This document shows, in pieces, positions 26,243 to 34,660 of a stretch of 64,000 nt of DNA. Both the position numbers and the translations under genes were made by a program. The DNA lies in the NCBI GenBank assembly GCA_018815245.1, contig JAHIXK010000014.1, positions 18,508-82,507 of the forward strand. The letters run 5' to 3'. This DNA comes from Gammaproteobacteria bacterium. Its GTDB lineage: Bacteria > Pseudomonadota > Gammaproteobacteria > Burkholderiales > Burkholderiaceae_B. The first letter of the stretch is position 1, and each line of letters starts with the position of its first letter. Under the pieces are notes generated by a model. It had not been told where the DNA came from, did no database searches, and saw only the letters and a program-made list of their open reading frames with translations.

Positions 26243-26809
26243 ATGAACGTTCCTGATGATTTGGTAGAACTGGGTCGCATTGGTGAGCCCTATGGTCTGA
26301 AGGGCTGGATCAATGTGTTGCCTTCGTCTGAAGAGCCCGATGTGCTGCTGAAAAGCAAGCAGTGGTGGGTTTCGCGTCTGCCTGCACAGGAAGGTTCCGC
26401 CGTGCGCCGTGTGGGTCAGCCCAAGCTGGAAGATCTGGTGTTCGAGCCTTTTCGTGTGCTGCAAAGCAAGCCACACTCCAGCCGGATTGTGGCGCACCTT
26501 GAGGGTGTAGAGCAGCCCGAGCTGGCTGCCCAGTTCAAGGGTCGCCGGGTGTATGTGTCGCGTGCGCGTTTTCCGGCACCCGCTGAAGGCGAGTACTACT
26601 GGATAGACTTGGTGGGGTGTGCTGTCACGAATGTTGAAGGCAAAACGCTGGGTTCCGTTGTTCAAGTGGTGGATCACGGTGCACATCCCATTTTGGTGGT
26701 CAAGGGCGATGCCGAACAGGAAATACTGATTCCGTTTGTGGCGGCTTATGTGCTGAGCGTGGATACCCAAGCCAGGGAAATTCAAGCGGATTGGCAGGAA
26801 GATTACTAA
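26243..26809 (+). CDS. rimM: Ribosome maturation factor RimM
   Basis: A 188-residue 16S rRNA processing factor that binds S19 and assists 30S head assembly. The N-terminal RimM barrel carries ELGRIGEPYGLKGWINV, and the C-terminal PRC barrel carries YYWIDLVGCAVTNVEGKTLGSV and EILIPFVAAYVLSVD. The stop TAA shares its last base with the trmD ATG (TAATG), giving coupled translation. Confidence 0.96.
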   Translation: MNVPDDLVELGRIGEPYGLKGWINVLPSSEEPDVLLKSKQWWVSRLPAQEGSAVRRVGQPKLEDLVFEPFRVLQSKPHSSRIVAHLEGVEQPELAAQFKGRRVYVSRARFPAPAEGEYYWIDLVGCAVTNVEGKTLGSVVQVVDHGAHPILVVKGDAEQEILIPFVAAYVLSVDTQAREIQADWQEDY

Positions 26810-27525
26810 TGCCGGGCCCCCGCTTTGATGTGATCACTTTGTTTCCAGACCAGTTTCCGAATTTGGTCGAAATGGGCGTGGTGGGGCGGGCCTTCAAAAA
26901 GCAGTTGTTTGAATTGAATTGCTGGAATCCTCGCGATTTCACTGACGACCCACACCGAACGGTGGACGATCGCCCTTATGGCGGCGGACCCGGTATGGTC
27001 ATGCTGGCGGAACCCCTTGTGCGCTGCGTAAAGGCGATCCGCGATGTACGTGGTGACAATGCACCCGTGATATTTTTGACCCCGCATGGGCCTTTGTTGA
27101 AGCAGGCCGATATCCGGGGCTTGTCTGATCAAGGGCAGGGTGTAATTTTCTTGTGTGGGCGTTACGAAGGCGTGGACCAGCGTTTTATCGACGATTACGT
27201 GGATCAAACCTATTGCCTGGGCGACTTTGTGTTGTCGGGTGGTGAATTGGCGGTGGCCTGTTTTGTGGATGCCTGGGTGCGTTTATTGCCCGATGTGTTG
27301 AACCATGCCTTGTCAGCTACACAAGATTCGTTTGAAAGTGGTTTGCTGGACTGCCCGCATTACACGCGCCCGGAAGTTTTTGAAAATAAAGCAGTTCCTG
27401 ACGTGCTTTTGTCTGGAAATCATGCGAAAATAGAAAGTTGGCGTTTTGATCAAGCGAAAGCTTATACGAAACGTTATCGGCCTGAGTTATTGGATCAAAC
27501 CGATAAGTCTGTTAAAAAGGCCTAG
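26809..27525 (+). CDS. trmD: tRNA (guanine-37-N1) methyltransferase
   Basis: A SPOUT-class enzyme that methylates G37 of tRNAs with a G36G37 context to prevent frameshifting. The ATG at 26809 gives 238 residues starting MPGPRFDVITLFPDQF. Trefoil-knot SAM elements are LCGRYEGVDQRF, DFVLSGGELAV and DPHRTVDDRPYGGGPGMVM. It overlaps rimM by one base. The next gene, rplS, is 123 bases further. Confidence 0.97.
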   Translation: MPGPRFDVITLFPDQFPNLVEMGVVGRAFKKQLFELNCWNPRDFTDDPHRTVDDRPYGGGPGMVMLAEPLVRCVKAIRDVRGDNAPVIFLTPHGPLLKQADIRGLSDQGQGVIFLCGRYEGVDQRFIDDYVDQTYCLGDFVLSGGELAVACFVDAWVRLLPDVLNHALSATQDSFESGLLDCPHYTRPEVFENKAVPDVLLSGNHAKIESWRFDQAKAYTKRYRPELLDQTDKSVKKA

Positions 27526-27598
27526 GTTGGTAATTGGGCTGCAATTTGTTCACGTTGTGCCTGTTGCCTTTTAATTTTTTCATCCTCTGGCGGTGCGT

Positions 27599-27614
27599 AC
27601 TCAACGAGTTGAGT
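27599..27614 (+). promoter_or_regulatory. Palindrome in the trmD-rplS gap
   Basis: ACTCAAC-GA-GTTGAGT is a perfect inverted repeat with seven-base arms, 34 bases before the rplS ATG. The two-base centre is too tight for a stable RNA loop unless one or two pairs open. It could be a protein-binding operator or a small leader hairpin. Function unknown. Confidence 0.4.
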
Positions 27615-27648
27615 CAAAAATACCGCGAATGATGACTTGGAGCTATCA

Positions 27649-28029
27649 ATGAATCTGATTCAACAACTCGAGCAAGAAGAAATTACTCGTTTGGCTAAAG
27701 AAATCCCGGACTTCGCCCCCGGTGATACAGTGATCGTAAGCGTTCGCGTAATCGAAGGTACCCGTTCACGTTTGCAGGCTTACGAAGGTGTGGTAATCGC
27801 CCGTCGTAACCGTGGTTTGAACTCGTCTTTCATCGTTCGCAAAATTTCTTCTGGTGAAGGTGTTGAGCGTACGTTCCAGCTGTACTCTCCTTCCATCGAA
27901 AAGATTGAAGTGAAGCGTCGTGGCGATGTTCGCCGCGCCAAGCTGTACTACCTGCGTGATCGTTCAGGCAAGTCTGCGCGTATCAAGGAAAAGTTGCCAC
28001 AGCGTGTGAACAAGAAAGCTGCTGTATAA
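27649..28029 (+). CDS. rplS: 50S ribosomal protein L19
   Basis: A 126-residue L19, at the 30S-50S interface. The ATG at 27649 starts [12 protein letters not shown] and has TTGGAG upstream, so the TTG four codons earlier is rejected. [40 protein letters not shown] and [31 protein letters not shown] are diagnostic. Last gene of its operon, followed by a strong terminator. Confidence 0.98.
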   Translation: MNLIQQLEQEEITRLAKEIPDFAPGDTVIVSVRVIEGTRSRLQAYEGVVIARRNRGLNSSFIVRKISSGEGVERTFQLYSPSIEKIEVKRRGDVRRAKLYYLRDRSGKSARIKEKLPQRVNKKAAV

Positions 28030-28070
28030 GCACTTGCAGTTCACAAGGCAGAAATGCCGCGGCACTTGAA

Positions 28071-28101
28071 AAAGCCAGTTCATTTCGAACTGGCTTTTTT
28101 T
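28071..28101. terminator. Bidirectional terminator between rplS and recG
   Basis: AAAGCCAGTTC-ATTTC-GAACTGGCTTT is an 11-base perfect stem with T-runs on both strands. It ends rplS on the plus strand and recG on the minus strand. Confidence 0.92.
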
Positions 28102-28115
28102 ATTTAAAAGCCCGG

Positions 28116-30287
28116 TCAGCTAAGCCACCAGGGGGTTTCTTCGATCCAGCGTTGTATGTGGCGGCGGGTATTTTCCGTGTCCATGGGCATTTGCTGGGCC
28201 AAAACCCGTGCCAATTCCAGCAGGTCTTTGTCGATCAGGGGGTCGGCGTAGCGCATCATGGGAAGCCCCGATTGCCGTTTGCCCAACAATTCCCCAGGAC
28301 CGCGAATTTCAAGGTCTTTCTCGGCCAGATAAAAGCCGTCGTCACTTTCGTGCATGGCTTTCAGGCGCATTTTCGAGGTGTTGGAAAGCGGGCCGCCATA
28401 CAACAACACGCACACGCTTTGCACGCTGCCGCGCCCCACACGACCACGCAGTTGGTGAAGTTGCGCAAGGCCGAAACGTTCGGCTTGATCAATTACCATC
28501 AGGCTGGCATTGCCCACATCCACACCCACTTCTATCACCGTGGTAGATACCAGTAAATCCAGATCCCCCGCGGCGAAGGCGGCCATGGTGGCCTGTTTCA
28601 GTTTGTTGTCTTGTTTGCCGTGTAGCAGCCCGATTCGCCGCTTGGGCAGTTGTTCGCACAAATCAGCGTAGGTTGCCTGGGCAGCCTGCAAATCAAGGGT
28701 TTCACTTTCTTCAATCAGTGGGCATACCCAGTAAGCTTGTTGGCCTTTTTCGATCTCGCCTTCAATGGCGGCAATCAGTTGTTCCCGTTTTTTCTGCGAC
28801 AGCAGCTTGGTGATGATGGGTTTTCTGCCCGGTGGTTTTTCGTCCAGGCTGGACACCGCCAAATCTGACAAATAAGTTTGTGCCAGCGTTCTCGGAATGG
28901 GCGTGGCGCTCATCATGAGCTGATGCGCCAAGTGCCCATTGCTGGCCTTGGCAATCAGCGATAGCCTTTGTGCCACGCCAAAGCGGTGCTGTTCATCAAC
29001 CACCACCAGGGCAAGGGATTTGAATTCCACTTGGTTTTGTACCAGCGCATGGGTGCCAATGACCACGTCGATTTCACCCGCGGCCAAAGCAGCCAGTGTG
29101 CGGTCTTTGTCACTTTTTTTCATCGCACCCTGTAACTTGGCGCAACGCACGCCGACCGCTTCGAACAGGGGGGTGAGCTTGTGGTGGTGTTGTGCAGCCA
29201 GCACTTCGGTGGGGGCCAGTATGGCAGCCTGTTTGCCGTTTTCAATGGCACGAAGGCAGGCCAGGGCGGCCACCAGCGTTTTTCCGCTGCCCACATCGCC
29301 TTGTAGCAGGCGTTGCATGGGGTAGGGTTGGGCCAGGTCGTCGAAAATTTCCCGGCATGAACGTTCCTGTGCGCCTGTCAGCTTGAAGGGCAACCGGGCG
29401 ATGAATTTTTTCACCAAACCTGCTTTGGCGGGCTTTAGTACGCTGGCCTTTTCCTGGGTGCGTTGTTGGCGGTATTCCCGAAGCAACAATTGCTGGGCCA
29501 GCATTTCATCTACCTTGACACGGGTCCAGGCAGCGTGGGTGCGTAAATTCAGATCGTAAAGTTCGTCGGGCTTGGCCTGGCCGTGCAGGGTTTGCAGGGC
29601 TTTGGGCCATGCCAGCAGTTTGTATTTTCTGCAAAGGCTGGCGGGCAGGGTATCGATAAAACAGGCGGCAGGCAGTTTTTTCATCCAGCGGTGCCAATCG
29701 CTTTGTTTCAATTGCCCGGTGCTGGGGTAAACCGGTTCCAGCACGGCATCGGCTGCCGGGGGGATAGTTGGTGTGGTGTCTGGGTTGGTCGGGTTGGCGG
29801 TGGCTCCCGCCGGGGCTATTTTAACGGTGGGGTGCACCATTTCGAAGGTGCCGAAGCCTTGGCGAATTTGCCCGCTGATCTGGATTCGGGTGCCTTCGGC
29901 AAGCTTTTCCCGCAGACCGGGATAAAAGTGCAGCCAGCGCAGAAGCAGCGTGGTGTTGCCATCTTCTACCCACACGCGCAGTTGTTTGCGGGGGTGGTGC
30001 TGTACCTCTGAACCGACAACCGTTGCAAGCAGGTTGACCTTCTGGCCCACGTGCAAGGCATCCATCGCGGTAATCGAGGCTTTGTCTTCAAACCGAAGTG
30101 GCAGGTGCAGTGCCAAGCCCATCCAGTGTGGGGCATTTAGCAGGCCACTGGTTGCGTCGGCGATGGAAACAGGAAGGGGCAGCAGCTCCTCGAAGTTGGG
30201 TGCGGCGGGGGTGGCTGCTGCGGTCAATGGCTGGGTTCGGCTGTTGCGGTTACAGGGCCAAAATGGCTTCAACTTCGAAGCGGGCAC
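28116..30287 (-). CDS. recG: ATP-dependent DNA helicase RecG
   Basis: Branch-migrating helicase for stalled forks and Holliday junctions. Order: N-terminal wedge/OB domain (VGQKVNLLATVVGSE, LLRWLHFYPGLREKL), helicase motif I GDVGSGKTLVA, motif II VVDEQHRFGVAQR, motif III MSATPIPRTL, motifs IV-VI to RFGLAQLHQLRGRVGRG, and the C-terminal GPGELLGKRQSG. The ORF starts at a GTG that overlaps ridA by 38 bases. The first ATG is too far in, and a TTG at 30227 is an alternative, so the start is uncertain. 723 residues as drawn. Confidence 0.95.
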   Translation of the reverse strand: MPASKLKPFWPCNRNSRTQPLTAAATPAAPNFEELLPLPVSIADATSGLLNAPHWMGLALHLPLRFEDKASITAMDALHVGQKVNLLATVVGSEVQHHPRKQLRVWVEDGNTTLLLRWLHFYPGLREKLAEGTRIQISGQIRQGFGTFEMVHPTVKIAPAGATANPTNPDTTPTIPPAADAVLEPVYPSTGQLKQSDWHRWMKKLPAACFIDTLPASLCRKYKLLAWPKALQTLHGQAKPDELYDLNLRTHAAWTRVKVDEMLAQQLLLREYRQQRTQEKASVLKPAKAGLVKKFIARLPFKLTGAQERSCREIFDDLAQPYPMQRLLQGDVGSGKTLVAALACLRAIENGKQAAILAPTEVLAAQHHHKLTPLFEAVGVRCAKLQGAMKKSDKDRTLAALAAGEIDVVIGTHALVQNQVEFKSLALVVVDEQHRFGVAQRLSLIAKASNGHLAHQLMMSATPIPRTLAQTYLSDLAVSSLDEKPPGRKPIITKLLSQKKREQLIAAIEGEIEKGQQAYWVCPLIEESETLDLQAAQATYADLCEQLPKRRIGLLHGKQDNKLKQATMAAFAAGDLDLLVSTTVIEVGVDVGNASLMVIDQAERFGLAQLHQLRGRVGRGSVQSVCVLLYGGPLSNTSKMRLKAMHESDDGFYLAEKDLEIRGPGELLGKRQSGLPMMRYADPLIDKDLLELARVLAQQMPMDTENTRRHIQRWIEETPWWLS

Positions 30288-30633
30288 CTTTGGGCAAGCT
30301 GGCCACGCCCACAGTGGAACGTGCAGGGAATGGTGCTGACACGTATTCCTGCATGATGGCGTTCACGTGTGCGAACTCGCTGAGGTCGGTCAGGAACAAG
30401 GTGAACTTCACCACGTTGGCCAGGCTGCCGCCTGCTTCTTCGGCCACGGCCTTCAGGTTGGTAAATGCTTGGCGTGCCTGTTCTTCGGTGGATGAGCCAA
30501 CCAGTTCGCCGGTGGTGGGGTTCAGGCCGATTTGGCCTGAAGTGAAAACCATGTTGCCAAGTTTGATCGCCTGGCTGTAGGGGCCAATGGCTGCTGGGGC
30601 TTTGGGGGTAGAAATTACGGTGGCTTTGGTCAT
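30250..30633 (-). CDS. ridA: RidA family 2-iminobutanoate/2-iminopropanoate deaminase
   Basis: A 127-residue trimeric YjgF/RidA protein that hydrolyses reactive enamine/imine intermediates made by PLP enzymes. APAAIGPYSQAIK, VFTSGQIGLNP and the catalytic-arginine region PFPARSTVGVASLPKGARFEVEAIL are all present. The 3' end overlaps the recG start, so the pair is probably co-transcribed. The ATG at 30633 is the natural start. Confidence 0.95.
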   Translation of the reverse strand: MTKATVISTPKAPAAIGPYSQAIKLGNMVFTSGQIGLNPTTGELVGSSTEEQARQAFTNLKAVAEEAGGSLANVVKFTLFLTDLSEFAHVNAIMQEYVSAPFPARSTVGVASLPKGARFEVEAILAL

Positions 30634-30764
30634 GATGTTTGCAAAAATGTTGGGATAAATGGGTTAACAATGTTCAATTGCAATGATAACGCTACAACGT
30701 GCATTGTGTTGCCCAAGGGGACGGTATACCATACTTGGCTTATTTGTTGCGCCGCAATGTACGC

Positions 30765-32735
30765 ATGAGCCAAACCCAAAAATCGGCCAAGGCCGTGAAT
30801 CAGAATGGTCGTAAAAACGCGACCACGTCAATCGACGCACAAGAACGAGACGACATTTTTTCCGAAAAATACGCTTGGGTGGCAGTCGGTTCCTGTGGTT
30901 TGGCGTCCATTGCTTTTGGCCCCGAAGAGTCGTTCAAGGCCTTGGGTGATTCGCGCCACCTTTTGATGTTTCTGGGCTTGCTGACGGCCTTCTCCATTCT
31001 TTTGGTGTCATTGACCTATTTTCGGGTCACCGAGCTATTTCCCAAGGGCGGTGGCGGTTATGCCATGGCGACCAATTTGCTGGGTCCCAGGGTTGGCTTG
31101 ATCGCTGGTGCGGCTTTGCTGGTGGATTATGTGTTGATGGTGGCTTTGGGCATCAGTGCATCCACGCATTTGATGTTCAGTTTCCTTCCGCCTTATTTTT
31201 ACGATTATCGGGTGTGGGTGTCGATGGTCTTGATGGTGGGGCTGATGACCTTTCACATTCAGGGGCGTCATTTAAACCTGAAGCCCTTCAAGTATCTTTT
31301 CGTGGCTTTTCTGGGTACACACCTGCTATTTATTCTGGTCGGTTTTTCAGATCATTTTCAAGACATTGGCGGTGTGGTCACGCGCAGCGTGAAAAGTACA
31401 CAATCTGATTTAAGCACCTTGGGCTGGTTGCCGGTACTGGCTGTTTTTGCGCGTGGCTTTTTTCTGGGTGGTGGTACCTACACTGGCATTGAAGCGGCGT
31501 CAGACACGGTGCAGCTTGGCCGCTACCGCCAAAGCAGCGAGAACCGCAGAAAGATGCTGGCCTATGTGGCCTGTGCGCTGGCTTTTGCTGCGGCAAGCCT
31601 GGCCGTGCTGTATTCCCTGTGGGATGTGAATGTTGAACCCACCATGGCCTTGAACGGTGTGTTGTTTGAACGGGTGTTCACCGACATTGGCTGGGACTGG
31701 CCGTACGTTATCCTCGGTTTGCTGGTCATGCTGGGTCTGGAAACGGCCGTGTTGCTGTTGGCCGCCCATGTGGCATTCGTGGTGGGGCCGCGCGTGTTGT
31801 CGACCATGGCGATTGATTCCTGGCTGCCACATCAGTTCAGGTATTTGTCCAATCGGTTTGTGACCAAAAACGGCATTATGTTGATGGGTGGCCTGGCTTT
31901 GCTGGCTATTTATTTAAGCGATGCGAATGTTGATTTGCTGGTGGTGTTGTTTTCCATCAATGTGTTTATTGTATTCAGTTTGTCCATGCTGGGGTTGTGT
32001 GTGTACTGGTGGCGAAACCAGCACGAGAAACGTTTTGTGAAAGGTTTTTTGTCGGCCTCGCTGGGTTTTGCGGTGTCGGCATCCATCTTGTTGGGTACCA
32101 TCGGGACCCAGTTTTTCCAGGGTGGCTGGATCACCATGCTGGTCACCACCCTGGTGGTGCTTGTGTGTTTGTGGGTGCGCAACCATTACCGTGAAACCAA
32201 GGAAAAAATTGCGAAAATCGACGAGGTGTTTGCAATGGCGCAGTATGGTTCTGCCCACTCACCGCCCGAACTGATTCTGGATGGCAACACGGCCGTGTTC
32301 ATTGTTGGCAATAGCCGGGGCGGTGGTTTGCATGCGCTGCTGTGGGTGCAACGCATGTTTCCGAATCATTTCCAGAATTTTGTATTCATGAATGCACGCA
32401 CTGTGGATTCGAAAGCCTATGGTGGTCGTGAGGCGCTTGAGGCAATGCGTGTGGATGCATCGGTGTCGCTGAACTACTTTGTGAATTTCTGCAGAAGCCA
32501 TGGCTTGCGTGCGAAAAGTTATTTGTCGTTTGGTACGGATGCGGTGGAAGAGCTGAGCAGTTTGGCCAAGCAGGTGGCCGAAAATCATCCCAATGCGATT
32601 TTCTTCACCAGCAAACTGGTGTTTGAAGACGAAAACATTCTGACCCGTTTGTTGCACAACCAGGCTGCGCTGGAACTACAGCGGCGTTTGCACAACGCTG
32701 GCCAGCAAATGGTGATTTTGCCGATGCGTTTGTAG
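30765..32735 (+). CDS. KimA-like APC superfamily permease with C-terminal cytosolic domain
   Basis: From the ATG at 30765 the protein is 656 residues. About twelve hydrophobic helices occupy roughly residues 40-490. IAFGPEESFKAL, FPKGGGGYAMATNLLG and AALLVDYVLMVALGISAS resemble the KimA/YdaO-type potassium transporter branch of the APC superfamily rather than ordinary amino acid permeases. A cytosolic domain of about 170 residues follows (TAVFIVGNSRGGGLHALLWV to QQMVILPMRL). In Firmicutes KimA the corresponding region binds c-di-AMP. The substrate here is inferred; a generic amino acid transporter is the alternative. An inverted repeat follows the stop, then oxyR. Confidence 0.75.
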   Translation: MSQTQKSAKAVNQNGRKNATTSIDAQERDDIFSEKYAWVAVGSCGLASIAFGPEESFKALGDSRHLLMFLGLLTAFSILLVSLTYFRVTELFPKGGGGYAMATNLLGPRVGLIAGAALLVDYVLMVALGISASTHLMFSFLPPYFYDYRVWVSMVLMVGLMTFHIQGRHLNLKPFKYLFVAFLGTHLLFILVGFSDHFQDIGGVVTRSVKSTQSDLSTLGWLPVLAVFARGFFLGGGTYTGIEAASDTVQLGRYRQSSENRRKMLAYVACALAFAAASLAVLYSLWDVNVEPTMALNGVLFERVFTDIGWDWPYVILGLLVMLGLETAVLLLAAHVAFVVGPRVLSTMAIDSWLPHQFRYLSNRFVTKNGIMLMGGLALLAIYLSDANVDLLVVLFSINVFIVFSLSMLGLCVYWWRNQHEKRFVKGFLSASLGFAVSASILLGTIGTQFFQGGWITMLVTTLVVLVCLWVRNHYRETKEKIAKIDEVFAMAQYGSAHSPPELILDGNTAVFIVGNSRGGGLHALLWVQRMFPNHFQNFVFMNARTVDSKAYGGREALEAMRVDASVSLNYFVNFCRSHGLRAKSYLSFGTDAVEELSSLAKQVAENHPNAIFFTSKLVFEDENILTRLLHNQAALELQRRLHNAGQQMVILPMRL

Positions 32736-32752
32736 AAAAGATGTGTTGCCTG

Positions 32753-32795
32753 AACTGCAGGCCTTTGCAATAATAATCAAACCTGCAGTTTTGAT
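32753..32795. promoter_or_regulatory. Two overlapping dyads in the permease-oxyR gap
   Basis: AACTGCAGG (32753-32761) and CCTGCAGTT (32782-32790) form perfect nine-base arms. The right arm is also the centre of the near-perfect 20-base palindrome ATCAAACCTGCAGTTTTGAT (32776-32795), 12 bases before the oxyR ATG. The first could be the permease terminator (weak TTTT follows); the second looks like a LysR-type operator for oxyR autoregulation. Both roles are inferred. Confidence 0.5.
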
Positions 32796-32806
32796 AGAAA
32801 AATTAA

Positions 32807-33751
32807 ATGACACTCACCGAATTAAAGTACATCGTTGCGCTGGCCCGTGAAAAGCACTTTGGCCGTGCGGCCGATGCTTGCTTTGTCAGTCAGCCCACCT
32901 TGTCTGTGGCCATCAAAAAACTTGAAGAAGAACTGAGCGTTTCGCTGTTTGAGCGGGGCTCCAGTGAGGTGTCCTTAACGCCGGTGGGGGAACGAATTGT
33001 GGTTCAAGCTCAGCGTGTGCTGGAGGAGGCCTCTGCGATCAAGTCGATTGCGCAACAGGGCATGGACCCGTTGGCCGGCCCTTTGCGGGTGGGGGTCATT
33101 TACACAATTGGCCCGTATTTGTTGCCAGGTTTGGTGTCCAGCATGATCGAGCGTGTGTCTTCCATGCCGCTGGTTTTGCAAGAAAACTTTACAGTCCGTT
33201 TGCTTGAACTGCTCAAGCAGGGGGAAATTGATGTGGCAGTGTTGGCCTTGCCGATCAATGAATCGGGTTTTGTGATTCAACCGCTGTACGATGAGCCCTT
33301 CATGGTGGCATTGCCCAAAACGCACCGTTGGGCAAACCAGACGGCAATTTGTTCGGATGATTTGCGAGGCGAGAACATGTTGTTGCTGGGCACGGGCCAT
33401 TGTTTCCGCGATCAAGTGCTGGGTGTGTGCCCGGAGCTGTCCCGTTTTTCGCAGTCCTCCGAGGGTATTCAGCGCACCTTCGAAGGCAGTTCGCTTGAAA
33501 CGATTCGCCACATGGTGGCTTCGGGTGTGGGCATCACGGTGCTGCCATCCAGTTCGGTGCCCAACCCGGTGCCCAAAGAGTCGAGGCTTACCTACATTCC
33601 ACTGGCCGATGATGACACGCGCCGCACAGTTGCACTGGTGTGGCGCAAAAGTTTTGGTCGCAGGGAGGCGCTGGATGCGCTGCGCGATTGCATCATGGGA
33701 TGCGATTTGAATGGTGTGGAGTTTCTGGATTCACCGCAAATGGTTCGATAA
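32807..33751 (+). CDS. oxyR: OxyR hydrogen peroxide-sensing LysR regulator
   Basis: A 314-residue LysR protein with the OxyR N-terminus MTLTELKYIVALAREKHFGRAADACFVSQPTLS. The redox pair falls at Cys199 (LGTGHCFRDQ) and Cys208 (GVCPEL), the same numbers as in E. coli OxyR. Peroxide oxidation of the pair to a disulfide switches its DNA binding and induces catalase, Ahp and related genes. It is followed by ubiA after 3 bases, a recG-oxyR-ubiA neighbourhood seen in other Burkholderiales. Confidence 0.95.
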   Translation: MTLTELKYIVALAREKHFGRAADACFVSQPTLSVAIKKLEEELSVSLFERGSSEVSLTPVGERIVVQAQRVLEEASAIKSIAQQGMDPLAGPLRVGVIYTIGPYLLPGLVSSMIERVSSMPLVLQENFTVRLLELLKQGEIDVAVLALPINESGFVIQPLYDEPFMVALPKTHRWANQTAICSDDLRGENMLLLGTGHCFRDQVLGVCPELSRFSQSSEGIQRTFEGSSLETIRHMVASGVGITVLPSSSVPNPVPKESRLTYIPLADDDTRRTVALVWRKSFGRREALDALRDCIMGCDLNGVEFLDSPQMVR

Positions 33752-33754
33752 AAC

Positions 33755-34660
33755 ATGAGCAAGCTGAATGCAGCCCGCATGCAAGATTATGTTTTGCTGC
33801 TTCGGCTAGACAAACCAATTGGTATTCTGTTGTTGATGTGGCCCACCTTGTGGGGCCTGTGGATGGCCGCTGAAGGTTTGCCGCCTTTGCCTGTGCTGCT
33901 GATTTTTGTGGCCGGATTGGTGTTGATGCGCTCGGCAGGTTGCGCAATCAACGATTACGCAGACCGCAATATTGATTTGCATGTGGAACGCACGCGCAAC
34001 CGCCCCTTGACCAGTGGGCGAATCACCTCGAAAGAGGCTTTGTTGCTGGCGGCTGGCTTGGCGGTTGTGGCTTTGCTGATCACCTTGCCTTTGGGCTGGC
34101 CGGTTATTTTGATGAGTATCCCGGCGGCATTTCTGGCGGGCAGTTACCCTTTCACCAAACGATTTTGCCCGATGCCGCAGGCTTACCTGGGCATTGCTTT
34201 CGGTTTTGCAATTCCGATGGCTTATGTGGCGGTGCAGGGTAGTGTGCCCTTGGAGGGCTGGCTGATTTTTATTGCCAACGTGTTTTGGACGGTGGCTTAC
34301 GACACCGAATACGCCTTGGTGGACAAGCCCGATGATTTAAAGCTCAATATAAAAACCGCGGCCATTACGCTGGGTCGGTACGACATTGCGGGCATTATGA
34401 CCTGTTACGCGGTGTGTTTGTTGTTGTGGGCTTGGGTTGCTTGTGAACTCGGCTTTGGCGGGTTTTTCTGGGCGGCCTGGTTGGTTGCCATTGCCATTGC
34501 GGTGTACCACTTCACCCTGATCCGCAATCGTGACCGGGCGAAGTGTTTCAAAGCTTTTTTACACAACAACTGGTTTGGTGGTGCATTGTTTTCAGGTTTG
34601 GTGTTGCAGTTCCATGGCCCGGTCGCAAGCGGCTTTGGCCGCGCTTTGAATGGCTTCTGA
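33755..34660 (+). CDS. ubiA: 4-hydroxybenzoate polyprenyltransferase
   Basis: An integral membrane prenyltransferase that attaches the polyprenyl tail to 4-hydroxybenzoate in ubiquinone synthesis. The first Asp-rich motif is AINDYADRNIDLHV (residues about 65-78), and the second is YALVDKPDDLKLNIKT. LLRLDKPIGILLLMWPTLW is the typical first helix. 301 residues. Its last 69 bases overlap the end of proC on the other strand. Likely co-transcribed with oxyR. Confidence 0.96.
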   Translation: MSKLNAARMQDYVLLLRLDKPIGILLLMWPTLWGLWMAAEGLPPLPVLLIFVAGLVLMRSAGCAINDYADRNIDLHVERTRNRPLTSGRITSKEALLLAAGLAVVALLITLPLGWPVILMSIPAAFLAGSYPFTKRFCPMPQAYLGIAFGFAIPMAYVAVQGSVPLEGWLIFIANVFWTVAYDTEYALVDKPDDLKLNIKTAAITLGRYDIAGIMTCYAVCLLLWAWVACELGFGGFFWAAWLVAIAIAVYHFTLIRNRDRAKCFKAFLHNNWFGGALFSGLVLQFHGPVASGFGRALNGF

